Source of the DNA: Litoreibacter janthinus
GTDB taxonomy: Bacteria; Pseudomonadota; Alphaproteobacteria; Rhodobacterales; Rhodobacteraceae
Direction of reading: 5' to 3'
NCBI RefSeq assembly: GCF_900111945.1
Contig: NZ_FOYO01000001.1
Location: 2,735,751-2,799,750 of the forward strand
Length of the DNA: 64,000 bases
The translations under genes were made by a program, and so were the position numbers. The notes under the pieces are model-generated. The model did no database searches, was not told the DNA's origin, and saw only the letters and a list, made by a program, of their open reading frames with translations. Positions 38,528-48,100 of the stretch are shown piece by piece (the stretch's first letter is position 1; each line of letters starts with the position of its first letter).

Positions 38528-38892
38528 GCCTGCCTGCCTTCTGCTTTTGAGCGGTTCGTAGTGCGTAAATATGAACGCGAGGTTAGTGTCGGAGAAAAAC
38601 GGGTGCAAGCGCATCTCGCCCGCTATCCGTGTCAGAGTTAATTGGGTCGCCGAAAGCGAAGTTCAAGCTTGGCCAATCGAGACACAAATCAGACGCATAA
38701 AACCAAGGAAGCGCCACCGCACCCCACGGCTCAGGTTGACTTGAGGGCATCTGTCGGGCTTTTTGTGCCCAACTTTTGGGAGCGAGTCCCGCAATTCAAG
38801 CGCTTCGCTCTCATCTCCGCCGATCGCCCTAGAGAATCTACATTTACATTGGACCGTAAGATCATGTTTTCAATAATATATAACGTGAAATC
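38528..38892. other. Divergent intergenic region clpP/glycerate kinase
   Basis: 365 bases without a supported gene; it should hold promoters for both directions. The only strong element I see is the promoter at 38849-38877 for the kinase. A 202-codon minus-strand frame from 39339 that crosses this region is a shadow. Confidence 0.5.
38849..38877 (+). promoter_or_regulatory. Probable glycerate kinase promoter
   Basis: TTGGAC, a 17-base spacer, then AATAAT. The predicted start of transcription lies fewer than ten bases before the ATG at 38893 and there is no clear ribosome site, so the message may be nearly leaderless. Confidence 0.45.
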
Positions 38893-40137
38893 ATGAGCGC
38901 TGTATCTGACATGCGCACTGAAGCGAAGCAGTTGTTCAAGATCGCTGTCGCCGCCGCGGAGCCAGCTCAGGCTGTTCAAAAAGCCTTGGCTGGCGCATCC
39001 TTGAGCGCACAGGGAACGCTGTATCTGATTGCTGTGGGAAAAGCTGCCGTTCCGATGATGCGCGCGGCGCTCGGCAACGTGAAGCCGCACGCGCAAGTCG
39101 AAGCGCTTGTCGTGACCAATCCGGAAAATGCCGCGCAGATTGATGGATGCACCGTTTTGCAATCCAGTCACCCTGTCCCCGATGCTGCTGGCGAGGCCGC
39201 GTCGGCCGAGGTTGAACGGATTCTGTCGAACACCACAGCCGAGGACCGCGTAATTGCGCTGATTTCTGGCGGTGGGTCTGCCTTGCTCCCTGCCCCAGTC
39301 ATAGGTGTGACCTTGGCAGAGAAAGCCCGCGTCAATCAACTGCTGCTTGGGTCAGGGTTGGAAATCAATGACATGAACCATATCCGCCAACAACTTTCTC
39401 GGCTTAAAGGCGGCGGGTTCCTGCGTGCTGCGGCCCCTGCTCCGGTCACGGCCTATATCTTGTCAGACGTCGTGGGCGACGACCTGCGCGCAATTGCATC
39501 CGGCCCGACGGTAAGCCCGATTGGCACCAAGGCCAGTGCCAGAAAACTGCTGGAAAACGCGCGCATTTGGGACGACATGCCTGATAGCGTGAAAACGCAT
39601 CTGAGTGCGCGTGACGCAACGATGCCCGCCCTTCCCGCCGCTGAAAATCACCTTATCGCGTCAAACCGCCAAAGCCTCGACGCTATGCGCGCCGCCTGCC
39701 CCGAGGCGCAGATCCTCAACGACAGGCTCGAAGGCAATGTCGCAGATGTAGCGCCCCAATTGGCAGATATCTTTCGCACGCTTCCACAGGACGAACCGGC
39801 TGTTTTACTGTTCGGTGGGGAAACCACTGTAACGATAACCGGAAACGGGAAAGGCGGGCGAAATCAGGATCTTGCCCTGCGCATGGCGCTCCAAGATATC
39901 CCCGGTGATTGGGTGTTTCTGTCGGGTGGCACAGATGGCCGCGACGGGCCAACAGATGCCGCAGGCGGGATGGTCGATTCCGGCTCTCATACTCGAATGA
40001 GCGCTGCCGGCGTCGACCCAGAGGCGCTTCTGGCAAATAACGACGCTTACGCAGCCCTTGGGGCCTCTGGCGATCTGCTGATGACAGGTGGCACCGGCAC
40101 CAATGTCGCCGACGTGCAAATCTTTATTAGACGTTAA
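38893..40137 (+). CDS. Glycerate 2-kinase (MOFRL family)
   Basis: 414 residues. Two-domain GckA/TtuD type: an N-terminal nucleotide-binding part with LYLIAVGKAAVPMMRA and VIALISGGGSALLPAP, and a C-terminal MOFRL part with GGETTVTITGNGKGGRNQDLALRMA and TDGRDGPTDAAGG, the latter probably active-site. Phosphorylates glycerate, often in the serine/glyoxylate cycle or tartronate routes. Older annotations call this hydroxypyruvate reductase. Confidence 0.88.
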   Translation: MSAVSDMRTEAKQLFKIAVAAAEPAQAVQKALAGASLSAQGTLYLIAVGKAAVPMMRAALGNVKPHAQVEALVVTNPENAAQIDGCTVLQSSHPVPDAAGEAASAEVERILSNTTAEDRVIALISGGGSALLPAPVIGVTLAEKARVNQLLLGSGLEINDMNHIRQQLSRLKGGGFLRAAAPAPVTAYILSDVVGDDLRAIASGPTVSPIGTKASARKLLENARIWDDMPDSVKTHLSARDATMPALPAAENHLIASNRQSLDAMRAACPEAQILNDRLEGNVADVAPQLADIFRTLPQDEPAVLLFGGETTVTITGNGKGGRNQDLALRMALQDIPGDWVFLSGGTDGRDGPTDAAGGMVDSGSHTRMSAAGVDPEALLANNDAYAALGASGDLLMTGGTGTNVADVQIFIRR

Positions 40138-40146
40138 GCGCGAGCC

Positions 40147-41316
40147 CTAAGGCTCGCGAAACGCTTCGCGGGATTTGTATAGCGGCTTGGTCAGATACTG
40201 CAAAATGGTCTTCTCGCCCGTGTGCAACTCGACCTGAGCCAGCATACCTGGGCGAATTTCTACTGTTTTCTGACGCGGCGACAGATGCGCCATGTCGACA
40301 GACAGCAGCACTTTGTAATGTGGATCCCCATCGGCAACGCGCTCGTCCTTGAACGTATCGGCAGAGATCACTTGAACCTTGCCCTCCAAAGTTCCGTAGA
40401 TCGTGTAGTCATAAGCCGACAGCTTGACCGTGGCGTCTTGACCGGGGCGCAGGCTGGCGATGTCCTTGGGCTTAACCTTGGCTTCTACGAACAGTTCCTC
40501 GCCCATCGGGATGATCTGAAAAATCTCTTCACCCGGACGCACAACGCCACCAATTGTCGAAATCGCCACGTTGTTCACGATCCCTTTCATCGGCGAACGG
40601 ATCACGGTGCGGGCCAGTTGGTCTTCGCTCAGCTTCATGTTCTGGCGCAGCGTCGCCAATTCCTTGAGCGTGTCGGAATATTCAGATGCGCGCTCCAGCT
40701 CGGCCTTGGACACGATCTCTTTGTACTTTGCCTGAGCATCAGTGTTCGACTTGCGCGCGCGGGTCGCTTCGATCAAAGAGACGATATTCTGCTCCAACAA
40801 ATCTTCCATCAAGGCGGCCTCACGGCTGGTTTCCTTGAGGATTGCACGCGCACTTTCGGTGCGACCTTCGAAGTCGGACTGGCGTGCATTCAGCAAGGCG
40901 CGCTCGGAGGCGACGATGTCGGCCTGGCGTTCTTCCAGTTGACTTGGCACGAAGAAATCAAACTGGCCAGCCAGTTCAGCCTCTAGGCGCATCCGGCGAA
41001 TTTCCAGCGCGTCGATCTGGTCTTGCAGATCATCAACGGAGGTCTGGAAGTTGGTGCCGGACAGGCGGGCGAGTATATCGCCAGGCTTCACGGTGTCGCC
41101 TTCCGTCACCAGTAGCTCCGACAGGATCCCGCCTTCGAGGTTCTGGATAATTTGCGGTCGGGAGGATGACACGAACTCACCGTCCGAGCGAACGATCTCG
41201 TCCACCCAAGCAAAGGATGCCCAGACGATAAAGACGAAAACGGTCAACCCGATCAGGCGGATCACCCAAGACGGGCCACGCAGGTCATCCTCAAAAGCAG
41301 CGTCGATCGTGGCCAT
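40147..41316 (-). CDS. Type I secretion membrane fusion protein (HlyD family)
   Basis: 389 residues. One N-terminal membrane span (VIRLIGLTVFVFIVWASFAW), a lipoyl-like/barrel half ILSELLVTEGDTVKPGDILA, a long coiled-coil hairpin of about residues 90-240, and the C-terminal barrel with VIRSPMKGIVNNVAISTIGG and GDPHYKVLLSVD. It links the inner-membrane ABC exporter with the TolC pore. Coupled to the ABC gene by TGATG. Last gene of the adhesin export operon. Confidence 0.93.
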   Translation of the reverse strand: MATIDAAFEDDLRGPSWVIRLIGLTVFVFIVWASFAWVDEIVRSDGEFVSSSRPQIIQNLEGGILSELLVTEGDTVKPGDILARLSGTNFQTSVDDLQDQIDALEIRRMRLEAELAGQFDFFVPSQLEERQADIVASERALLNARQSDFEGRTESARAILKETSREAALMEDLLEQNIVSLIEATRARKSNTDAQAKYKEIVSKAELERASEYSDTLKELATLRQNMKLSEDQLARTVIRSPMKGIVNNVAISTIGGVVRPGEEIFQIIPMGEELFVEAKVKPKDIASLRPGQDATVKLSAYDYTIYGTLEGKVQVISADTFKDERVADGDPHYKVLLSVDMAHLSPRQKTVEIRPGMLAQVELHTGEKTILQYLTKPLYKSREAFREP

Positions 41317-43619
41317 CACTTGTCCCCTTTCGGCGTATTGATTTGAACAGAACCTTTGGCCGAGGCCGTCGTCGATTTGAGGTGCTCGAGCACTTGCTCG
41401 CGTGGGCCATCTACAGACAGTTTCCCGCCTTTGAGGACCATCACACGCTCTGTCAGTGTCAGGATCGGCATCCGGTGCGTCGCGATCACGGCCGTGCGGC
41501 CTTTGAGCCAACCGTTCAGGTTGGCGACAAGCGCCGTTTCCAACGATTGATCAAGCGCAGCGGTCGGTTCGTCCAACAATACAACCGACGGGTCTTGCAA
41601 CCATAACCGCGCCCAACCGATGGACTGGCGTTGGCCGATGGAAAGCCCCATGCCGCCGTCATGTATTGGCAGGTCCAACCCTTTGGCGTGTTCGCGCACA
41701 TATCGGCCCAACCCAGCGAAATCGAGAGCGGCCAGAAGGCGGGCGTCATCACGCTCCAGCCCCGAAAGGTTCAGGTTCTCGCGCAAGGAGCCCGCGAACA
41801 AGCGCACTTCTTGGCTCAGGTAGCCCACGCCGCGACGCAGGTCTTTGGGATGGATTTGCCCCATATCGATCCCGTCAATCAGGACGCGGCCTTGGTCGGG
41901 GGAATATAGGCCCGACAACAGTTTGATCAGTGTCGATTTACCGGACCCGTTGGCGCCAAGGATTGCTACGTGCTGACCTGCTGGAATAGCCAGACCGCCC
42001 AGATCCAGAACCGGTGCCGCGTCCTCGTCATAGCGGTGGAGCACATCGCGTAGCTCGAACCGGCCGGTGATCCGTTCGCGGCGCAGGTAGCTGCGCTCTG
42101 CGTCATAGTCCTGCGGGCTTTCAACGACCGCATCGAGCCCTACCAGCGCAGTTTTCACGTTGGACCACCGCGCCATGGTGCCCGCCAGTTGCGTCAGAGG
42201 CGCAAGAGTGCGTGAGGTCAGAATACCAACGGCAATGATGGAGCCAACGGTGAACTCCCCCGAAAACACAAGAAATGTTCCCAGAACGACTGCGCCAACG
42301 TAAGTTGCCTGCTGCACCCCCTGCGACCAGAAGGTCAGCGCGGAGGCGAGGCGACGCTGCTCGGACGACTTCAGAGCAGACAGCGCATTCAGCTCGTTCC
42401 AAAGACGCGCGAACCGCTCTTCACCGCGATGCGACTTAACGGTGTCGGCTTCGTAAATGGCTTCGTGCAACAGACGGTTCGCTTTAACCGAGGCCCCTTG
42501 GGTTTCTTCGGTCAGCTTCATCATGCGCTTTTGCAGGAAGAACCCCGGGAGCAGCATCAAGATGCCGCCGAGGACCAAGACCCAGACCACATTGCCAGCG
42601 ATTGAGCTGACGAGCAGCAAAAACAGGAAAATAAACGGCACATCGGTCAGTGAGCCGATGGTTGAAGCGGTGAAGAACTCGCGGATCGATGAGAACTCGC
42701 GCATCGCGGAAAACGTGCCCGAAGGCGTCGCCCCTGCGGTGCCTGCGCGCATGCCCAGAAGACGGCTCATCAGGGTTTGTTGCACGGCAAGTTCGATCTT
42801 GCGCCCCGCCCCGTCCATCATCCGGGCGCGGGCAATCTTCAAAAATGCCTCCAGCGTCAGCGCGCCAACAGCCCCGATGGCCAGAACCCACAGAGTAGCG
42901 TGAGATTGGTGCGGGATAACGCGGTCATAAACCTGAAGCGAAAACAGCGCGACTGCGACGGCCAAGATATTGGCAACGAAGGAGCCTGCGGTGATCTCGA
43001 TCAAGTGGCGCTTATACTTCGAAAATTCGCCCCAAAACCAATGGGCTGGCTTGGTTTCGAGACGATGCTTCGCCGCCACCTGCGCCATAGAGCTTTCGGC
43101 CTTCAAGACCTTGCCGGAAAACACCTTTGCGAACTCACCGAGCGGGACTTCCGCACGGCGGTCGCCGATCGTTTGATCGAAAATCGTCAACGTCTGATCA
43201 TGCTGCTCCAGAACCAAAACCAGCTGGCCCGTCTTCATCTCGACCAATGCGGGCCACAAGTCAGGGCGCAACCGCACATTTCGGACCGAGCAGACGAGCC
43301 CAAGCGACTTCATCGCCCGTGCCAAAAGCTCTGGCGAAACGCCACCCGCATCCAAAGGAAGCTCAACCGCGGCATCAAGAACGTCGGATGGTTGCAGATC
43401 TACGCCTAAAAGCCCTGCATAGACCGACACCAGATCAGCACGGCTGCGCAGCTTCTTGGAAAACCGGCCCGCCTTATCCGGCGTTTGTGGCATCGGAACG
43501 CGCAGCCCCGGATCGTTTGCGACGGAGGTTGGCGTCTGAACCGGTTTTAGCTTTGCAGTATTCGATGCTTGGGCGGCCTTGGCCCGTGCCATGTCAAACG
43601 CAATGACGGGCGTGTTCAT
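41316..43619 (-). CDS. Type I secretion ABC transporter (LapB-like), cysteine-less C39-like domain
   Basis: 767 residues. Front about 60-200: a peptidase C39-like domain where the usual catalytic Cys of bacteriocin exporters is missing (RADLVSVYAGLLGVDL), so it docks substrate and does not cut it, as in LapB/HlyB. Then six membrane spans and an ATPase with Walker A GANGSGKST, signature LSIGQRQSIGW and Walker B VVLLDEPTAA. It exports the large adhesin encoded next. Its stop/start overlap with TolC (ATGA) and HlyD. Confidence 0.93.
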   Translation of the reverse strand: MNTPVIAFDMARAKAAQASNTAKLKPVQTPTSVANDPGLRVPMPQTPDKAGRFSKKLRSRADLVSVYAGLLGVDLQPSDVLDAAVELPLDAGGVSPELLARAMKSLGLVCSVRNVRLRPDLWPALVEMKTGQLVLVLEQHDQTLTIFDQTIGDRRAEVPLGEFAKVFSGKVLKAESSMAQVAAKHRLETKPAHWFWGEFSKYKRHLIEITAGSFVANILAVAVALFSLQVYDRVIPHQSHATLWVLAIGAVGALTLEAFLKIARARMMDGAGRKIELAVQQTLMSRLLGMRAGTAGATPSGTFSAMREFSSIREFFTASTIGSLTDVPFIFLFLLLVSSIAGNVVWVLVLGGILMLLPGFFLQKRMMKLTEETQGASVKANRLLHEAIYEADTVKSHRGEERFARLWNELNALSALKSSEQRRLASALTFWSQGVQQATYVGAVVLGTFLVFSGEFTVGSIIAVGILTSRTLAPLTQLAGTMARWSNVKTALVGLDAVVESPQDYDAERSYLRRERITGRFELRDVLHRYDEDAAPVLDLGGLAIPAGQHVAILGANGSGKSTLIKLLSGLYSPDQGRVLIDGIDMGQIHPKDLRRGVGYLSQEVRLFAGSLRENLNLSGLERDDARLLAALDFAGLGRYVREHAKGLDLPIHDGGMGLSIGQRQSIGWARLWLQDPSVVLLDEPTAALDQSLETALVANLNGWLKGRTAVIATHRMPILTLTERVMVLKGGKLSVDGPREQVLEHLKSTTASAKGSVQINTPKGDK

Positions 43620-45109
43620 ATATCCTCACCATCAACCAACGCACCCATAAGATGGGCAATCTGCAACTCTACCAACGCAATCTGATACTTGAGGCCGATC
43701 TGGTCGCGCTCCGTTGCGACCTTGGTTTCATAGACGCGCACGACATCCATCACGGGACGCTGACCACCCTTATATTGGCGATCAAACAGAGACAGGTTGG
43801 CGTTTGCTGACTCTAGCAGTCCCTTGCCCTGCACCTGCTGGCGCTTGAGCGAGATCAGGTTCTGTTCCAGCCGACGCATCGTGCGCGACTGATCCTCGAA
43901 CGCTTGGGATACACGACGCCCTGCGGCCTCTTTGGTGGCTTCAATCGCTTTCAGGCTGGCCTTGGTACCAAACCCGAAACCGTTCGCAGCGCCCGCGTTC
44001 AGCCCCACGCCGGAGCCGCCATTCGCAACGACAGCTTGTGCCGAAACGCTTGGCAGAAAACCCGCGCGGCTGATTGTGGCTTGTGCAATGTCGCGGTCCC
44101 GTTCGGCTTCTGCCTTCAGGATCGACAGAGGCTTGGCGGCCTTCGCGTTCGAGATCGACGCCAACCCGCGCACGTCAGACAAAGGCTTGAAGGACATCGC
44201 GTTGAGTTCTGCAACCGCGGTGCGCGCCGTTTCCAGATCGGAATTCCTCTGGTTCTCGGCCTCTGCCAGCTTCTGGTTTACCACTTGCAAGTCCGCAGGG
44301 TTGGACACCCCGCCCCGCACGCGCTGATCCATGATCCACGCGAATTCGCCCAAACGGCTGGCAGCGCGGCTGCCTGCTTCGGCCTGTGCGCGACCTTGCT
44401 CGGCAGTGATATACAGCTCAAGCGCAGCGTAGACGCGGTCATTGGTGTCTTGCGCCAATGCAACCGCTGCGACTTCGACGTCGGACTTGGCGAAGCTGCG
44501 CTCGGCTTTCTTACGTCCGTTGTCGAACAGCACTTGGTCGATCACCAAAGACGCTACGACTTCCCCCAAAGAGGACAGCGAAAGCGATGGTCCAATGGTA
44601 GGCAGCCAGTTCTTGGAGGCCGCTTCTGCGCGCAATTTGGCGGAGCGTAGCTCTGCCTCTGCCGCGCGGGAGTTTGCCGCTAGAACCGCGCCTGCAACTT
44701 TGCCGTAAGGCGAGCGTGCGTCTAGAACTGATTGGCGTTCCAGCAAGGTTTCGATCAGGACGGAGCTTTCCTTGCCGCCGGTGCCACCGGCAAGCGCGGG
44801 TTGCGCCTGCGAGTTTGCCGCCGAGAGGTTCTCCCCCACTTGAATGTCCGACGCATTACGCGTCGCGGTCTCGTCTGTGGATCTACGTTTCAGAAACCCG
44901 AAAATTGGTGTGGTCTCTTTGCCCTCACGCTCCAGTTGAACGCTTTCGGCAAATCGACCTGTGGTTTTCACCTTTTCGGTCAATGCGGGCCGCGTCCCGG
45001 AGAATGTCCCCCGCGTTGCCTCGTCGCCCATGCAGCCCATTAGTGAAACTGCTGTGGTGCCTGCCAGCACCATGCGCATAACTGCGCGATTACTTTTACC
45101 CTGTCCCAT
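43616..45109 (-). CDS. TolC-family outer membrane efflux protein
   Basis: 497 residues. Lipoprotein-like start (LAGTTAVSLMGCMGDEATRG, lipobox around Cys26), a disordered section of about 60 residues, then the duplicated outer membrane efflux repeat: SVLDARSPYGKVAGAVLAANSRAAEAELRSAKL is one helical coil, with VSNPADLQVVNQKLAEAENQR in the other. It builds the outer-membrane duct of the type I system. Seventy bases separate it from the adhesin stop, holding an attenuating hairpin. Confidence 0.92.
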   Translation of the reverse strand: MGQGKSNRAVMRMVLAGTTAVSLMGCMGDEATRGTFSGTRPALTEKVKTTGRFAESVQLEREGKETTPIFGFLKRRSTDETATRNASDIQVGENLSAANSQAQPALAGGTGGKESSVLIETLLERQSVLDARSPYGKVAGAVLAANSRAAEAELRSAKLRAEAASKNWLPTIGPSLSLSSLGEVVASLVIDQVLFDNGRKKAERSFAKSDVEVAAVALAQDTNDRVYAALELYITAEQGRAQAEAGSRAASRLGEFAWIMDQRVRGGVSNPADLQVVNQKLAEAENQRNSDLETARTAVAELNAMSFKPLSDVRGLASISNAKAAKPLSILKAEAERDRDIAQATISRAGFLPSVSAQAVVANGGSGVGLNAGAANGFGFGTKASLKAIEATKEAAGRRVSQAFEDQSRTMRRLEQNLISLKRQQVQGKGLLESANANLSLFDRQYKGGQRPVMDVVRVYETKVATERDQIGLKYQIALVELQIAHLMGALVDGEDI

Positions 45110-45142
45110 GCGGAGCCCCTTCTTATTACATCGAGAGGTTGG

Positions 45143-45170
45143 AAAAGGGCGTATCCTCGTGAATACGCCC
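45143..45170 (-). promoter_or_regulatory. Attenuator hairpin between adhesin and exporter genes
   Basis: Perfect eight-base arms GGGCGTAT and ATACGCCC, eight-base loop, then TTTT on the minus strand. A leaky terminator here would make many more adhesin than exporter transcripts. Confidence 0.65.
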
Positions 45171-45180
45171 CCGCCCGCTT

Positions 45181-48100
45181 TTAGTAGTTTACTGTGACTG
45201 TCTGATCGATAATCAGGCTGCCGTCGTCGCCCAATGTGTAGACATCGTAGACCCGCCCGCCGATTACCTCGGTCTGTCCGGTCGCCTGCGCGCCTGCCAC
45301 GTTAACCACGTCGGAGTTATCGCCGTGGATGATAAGTGAGTTGGTGTCATCCGACAGTCCAAGCAGATCAGCTTCGCTGAGCGTCAGCTGGCTTTCAGCC
45401 ACGATGGACAGATCGATTGCGCCGACATCGAAGCTGGACAACCCTGCCAGCGAGACGTTGACCGCCCCTGCCGCATTGTCGTCGAGCACCACGAGTGTCG
45501 CGTTTTCGTTGCCAACAGCATCTTCCGAGTTGACCACAAGGTTGGAGCCGTCCGGGATACGTTCGTTGAAGGTGAACTGCAGCTCACCATCGCGGACACC
45601 TGGGATTTCGGACACTGTGCGCGTGTCATAGGCCACGTTGCTGACCTGACCGGTCTCGCTCACTTGGCTGATGGCCACAATGTCATCCGTCAACTCGGTG
45701 CCGATACCTGACACACCCGGATCGCCGCGGGTGTACTCCGTGTAGGAGATCACGACCGGTGCGTCTGGCACTTCAGTATCCACAGTCACTGGGGTCGATA
45801 CGCTATCGGGGTTCCCGTTGCGATCAACCGTCGTGACGGTCACGTTAGAGGTGTATTCCCCTGTCGGAATTTCATTCGGGCCAAAGGTGACCGACCAGCT
45901 ACCATTCGCACCAACCGTTGCAGCGCGTGCTGGCAGGTTGTGGAAGGTGACCATGACACTTTGCGCACCCGGCTCGGTGGTGCCCGTCAGGGTGAAGCCG
46001 GTTCCGGCCTCGCCCGCGTCAACGACGCCGTCACCTGTAACCTCGTTCACACCCAGATTGCGCACGATTGTGTCAACCTCGACCGTCCCGTTGGCCACTG
46101 CAGTGTTACCTGCGGCATCCGTGAAGGTTGCCTGAACCGGAATGGTCGTCTCGACGCCGGCCGGAACATCGCCCGGGCCGAATGAGGCCTGCCAGTTGCC
46201 GCTTCCGTCAGCGACCACAGTGCGCAACGCGCCGCCGAAATCGACTTCGACCCGCGCATTCGCCTCGGCGGTACCGGTGATGATCACCCCGTCGCTGGCC
46301 TCTTGGATATTGATGACGTTGTCGCCTTCAACATTGAGCGTGTTCACCGACACATTAGCGACCGTGTCCACCGCGAAAGTGGACGACGCAGTCGCAGTGT
46401 TGCCCGCCCCATCCGTCGCAACGGCGGAGACGTTTACATCATACTCACCACCAGGCAGCGTGCTGGCCGGGAAGTTGGTTGTCCAAGTGCCGTTGGAATT
46501 CGCGATAACCGTCTGGGTGCCCAGAACAACGCCCGCTTGCGACGTCAAGGTGACTGCTACAGATGCCCCCGCTTGCGCGGTGCCGTTCAAAGCAGTGCCG
46601 CTGGCGCTTTCCACAAGGTTCATAACATTGTCGATGCCGGTATTGTTGCCGGTTATGGCAACATCTGTGACGGTATCGATGTTCATAATCGCCGTGGCAG
46701 AGTCCGTGTTACCCACTGCGTCGGTGATGGACACCGTGACGGTTGGGGCAAGCTCGCCAGTTGGAATCTGTGAGGACAAGAAGTTGACCTGCCACGTCCC
46801 ATCCGCGCCAACGACGCTGTTCACACTGCCGCCACCGGCAACAGCGACCGTGATCTGACCACCAGGCTCGCCTGTGCCGGACATCACGACACCATCGGCA
46901 TGAGCCACCGCGTTCACAACGCCGGTCCCGGCAGGCTGACCTTCGATCTGGCCGATTTCTACGTGAGTGATCGTATCCACTGGGACCGTGGCGGAGGTTG
47001 TTTCGGAGTTGCCCGACGCATCTGTTGCCACTGCACTCACAGTCACATCATATTCGCCCTGCGGCAGGGAATTCGACGGATATTCCACGGTCCATGTTCC
47101 TCCAGCCGTTGCTGTGACCGTTTGAACGCCCAGCGTTTGGCCCGTTGGTCCGGTTAGCGTCACAACAACCGAAGCCCCCGCTTGCGCAGTGCCGTTCAGA
47201 ACAGCAACACTTGCCGCCTCTGCATTGTTATAGACACCGTCCACGCCAGCGTTGTTCGCGGTGATCTCCACGTTGGTGATCGTATCAACTGGGAAGGTGG
47301 AACTGGTCGACGCCGTGTTACCTGCAGTGTCAGTGGCGACTGCCGTCACGGTCGCATCATACTCGCCACCAGGAAGCGTGCCGCCCGCAAATTCTGCGGA
47401 CCACTCACCTGAAGAAGTTGCTGTAACCGTCTGAGTTCCAAGAACTTGTCCGTTCGGACCTGTCAGCGTTACAACAACACTGGAACCCGCCTGAGCCGTC
47501 CCTGACATAGTCGTTGCGCTACCAACTTCGGAGCCATTATAGATGCCGTCGATACCGGAATTGTTGCCGGTGATGGCAACATCCGTCACCGTATCGACAA
47601 CCATCTGCGCCGTTGCAGTGGCGGAGTTTCCGTAGGCGTCGGTGCTGGTCACCGTTACTGAGCTTGTGTATTCGCCGGTCGCCACTTGATCAGAGCTGAA
47701 CTCCACAGACCAGTTGCCATCCGCATCGACAACCGCCGTCGCAGTTGCGCCGTTTTCGTCAAGAGTGACGACTACATTTGCGCCGATTTCACCAGTGCCG
47801 GTCAGCGTCACGCCGTCCGCGTGCTCTACAGCGTTAATCACGTCGCCCGACCCTGTGGCCGCGCCGTCAATTGTCAGCACATCAACTGTCGTGACAGTAT
47901 CAATACGCACGACGTCAGTGATAGTGGTCACGTTGCCCGCATCGTCAGTCGCCGTGATCGTCACGTCGACATCATACTCGCCCTCTGGGACTTGCGTCGG
48001 ATCAAAAACAACACCCCAGACACCGTCTTCGTCGACGACAGCCTCTTGAGTCTCGCCATCAATCTCAACGACAACCTCAACTCCGGGCTCGCCAGTGCCG

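Noticed and set aside
38731..39339. 202-residue minus-strand frame over the clpP/glycerate kinase gap
   Set aside because: Mostly antisense of the kinase gene; it would read through the kinase promoter and has no recognisable domain.
46142..46858. 238-residue plus-strand frame inside the adhesin gene
   Set aside because: Antisense shadow of repeat DNA with strong base bias.
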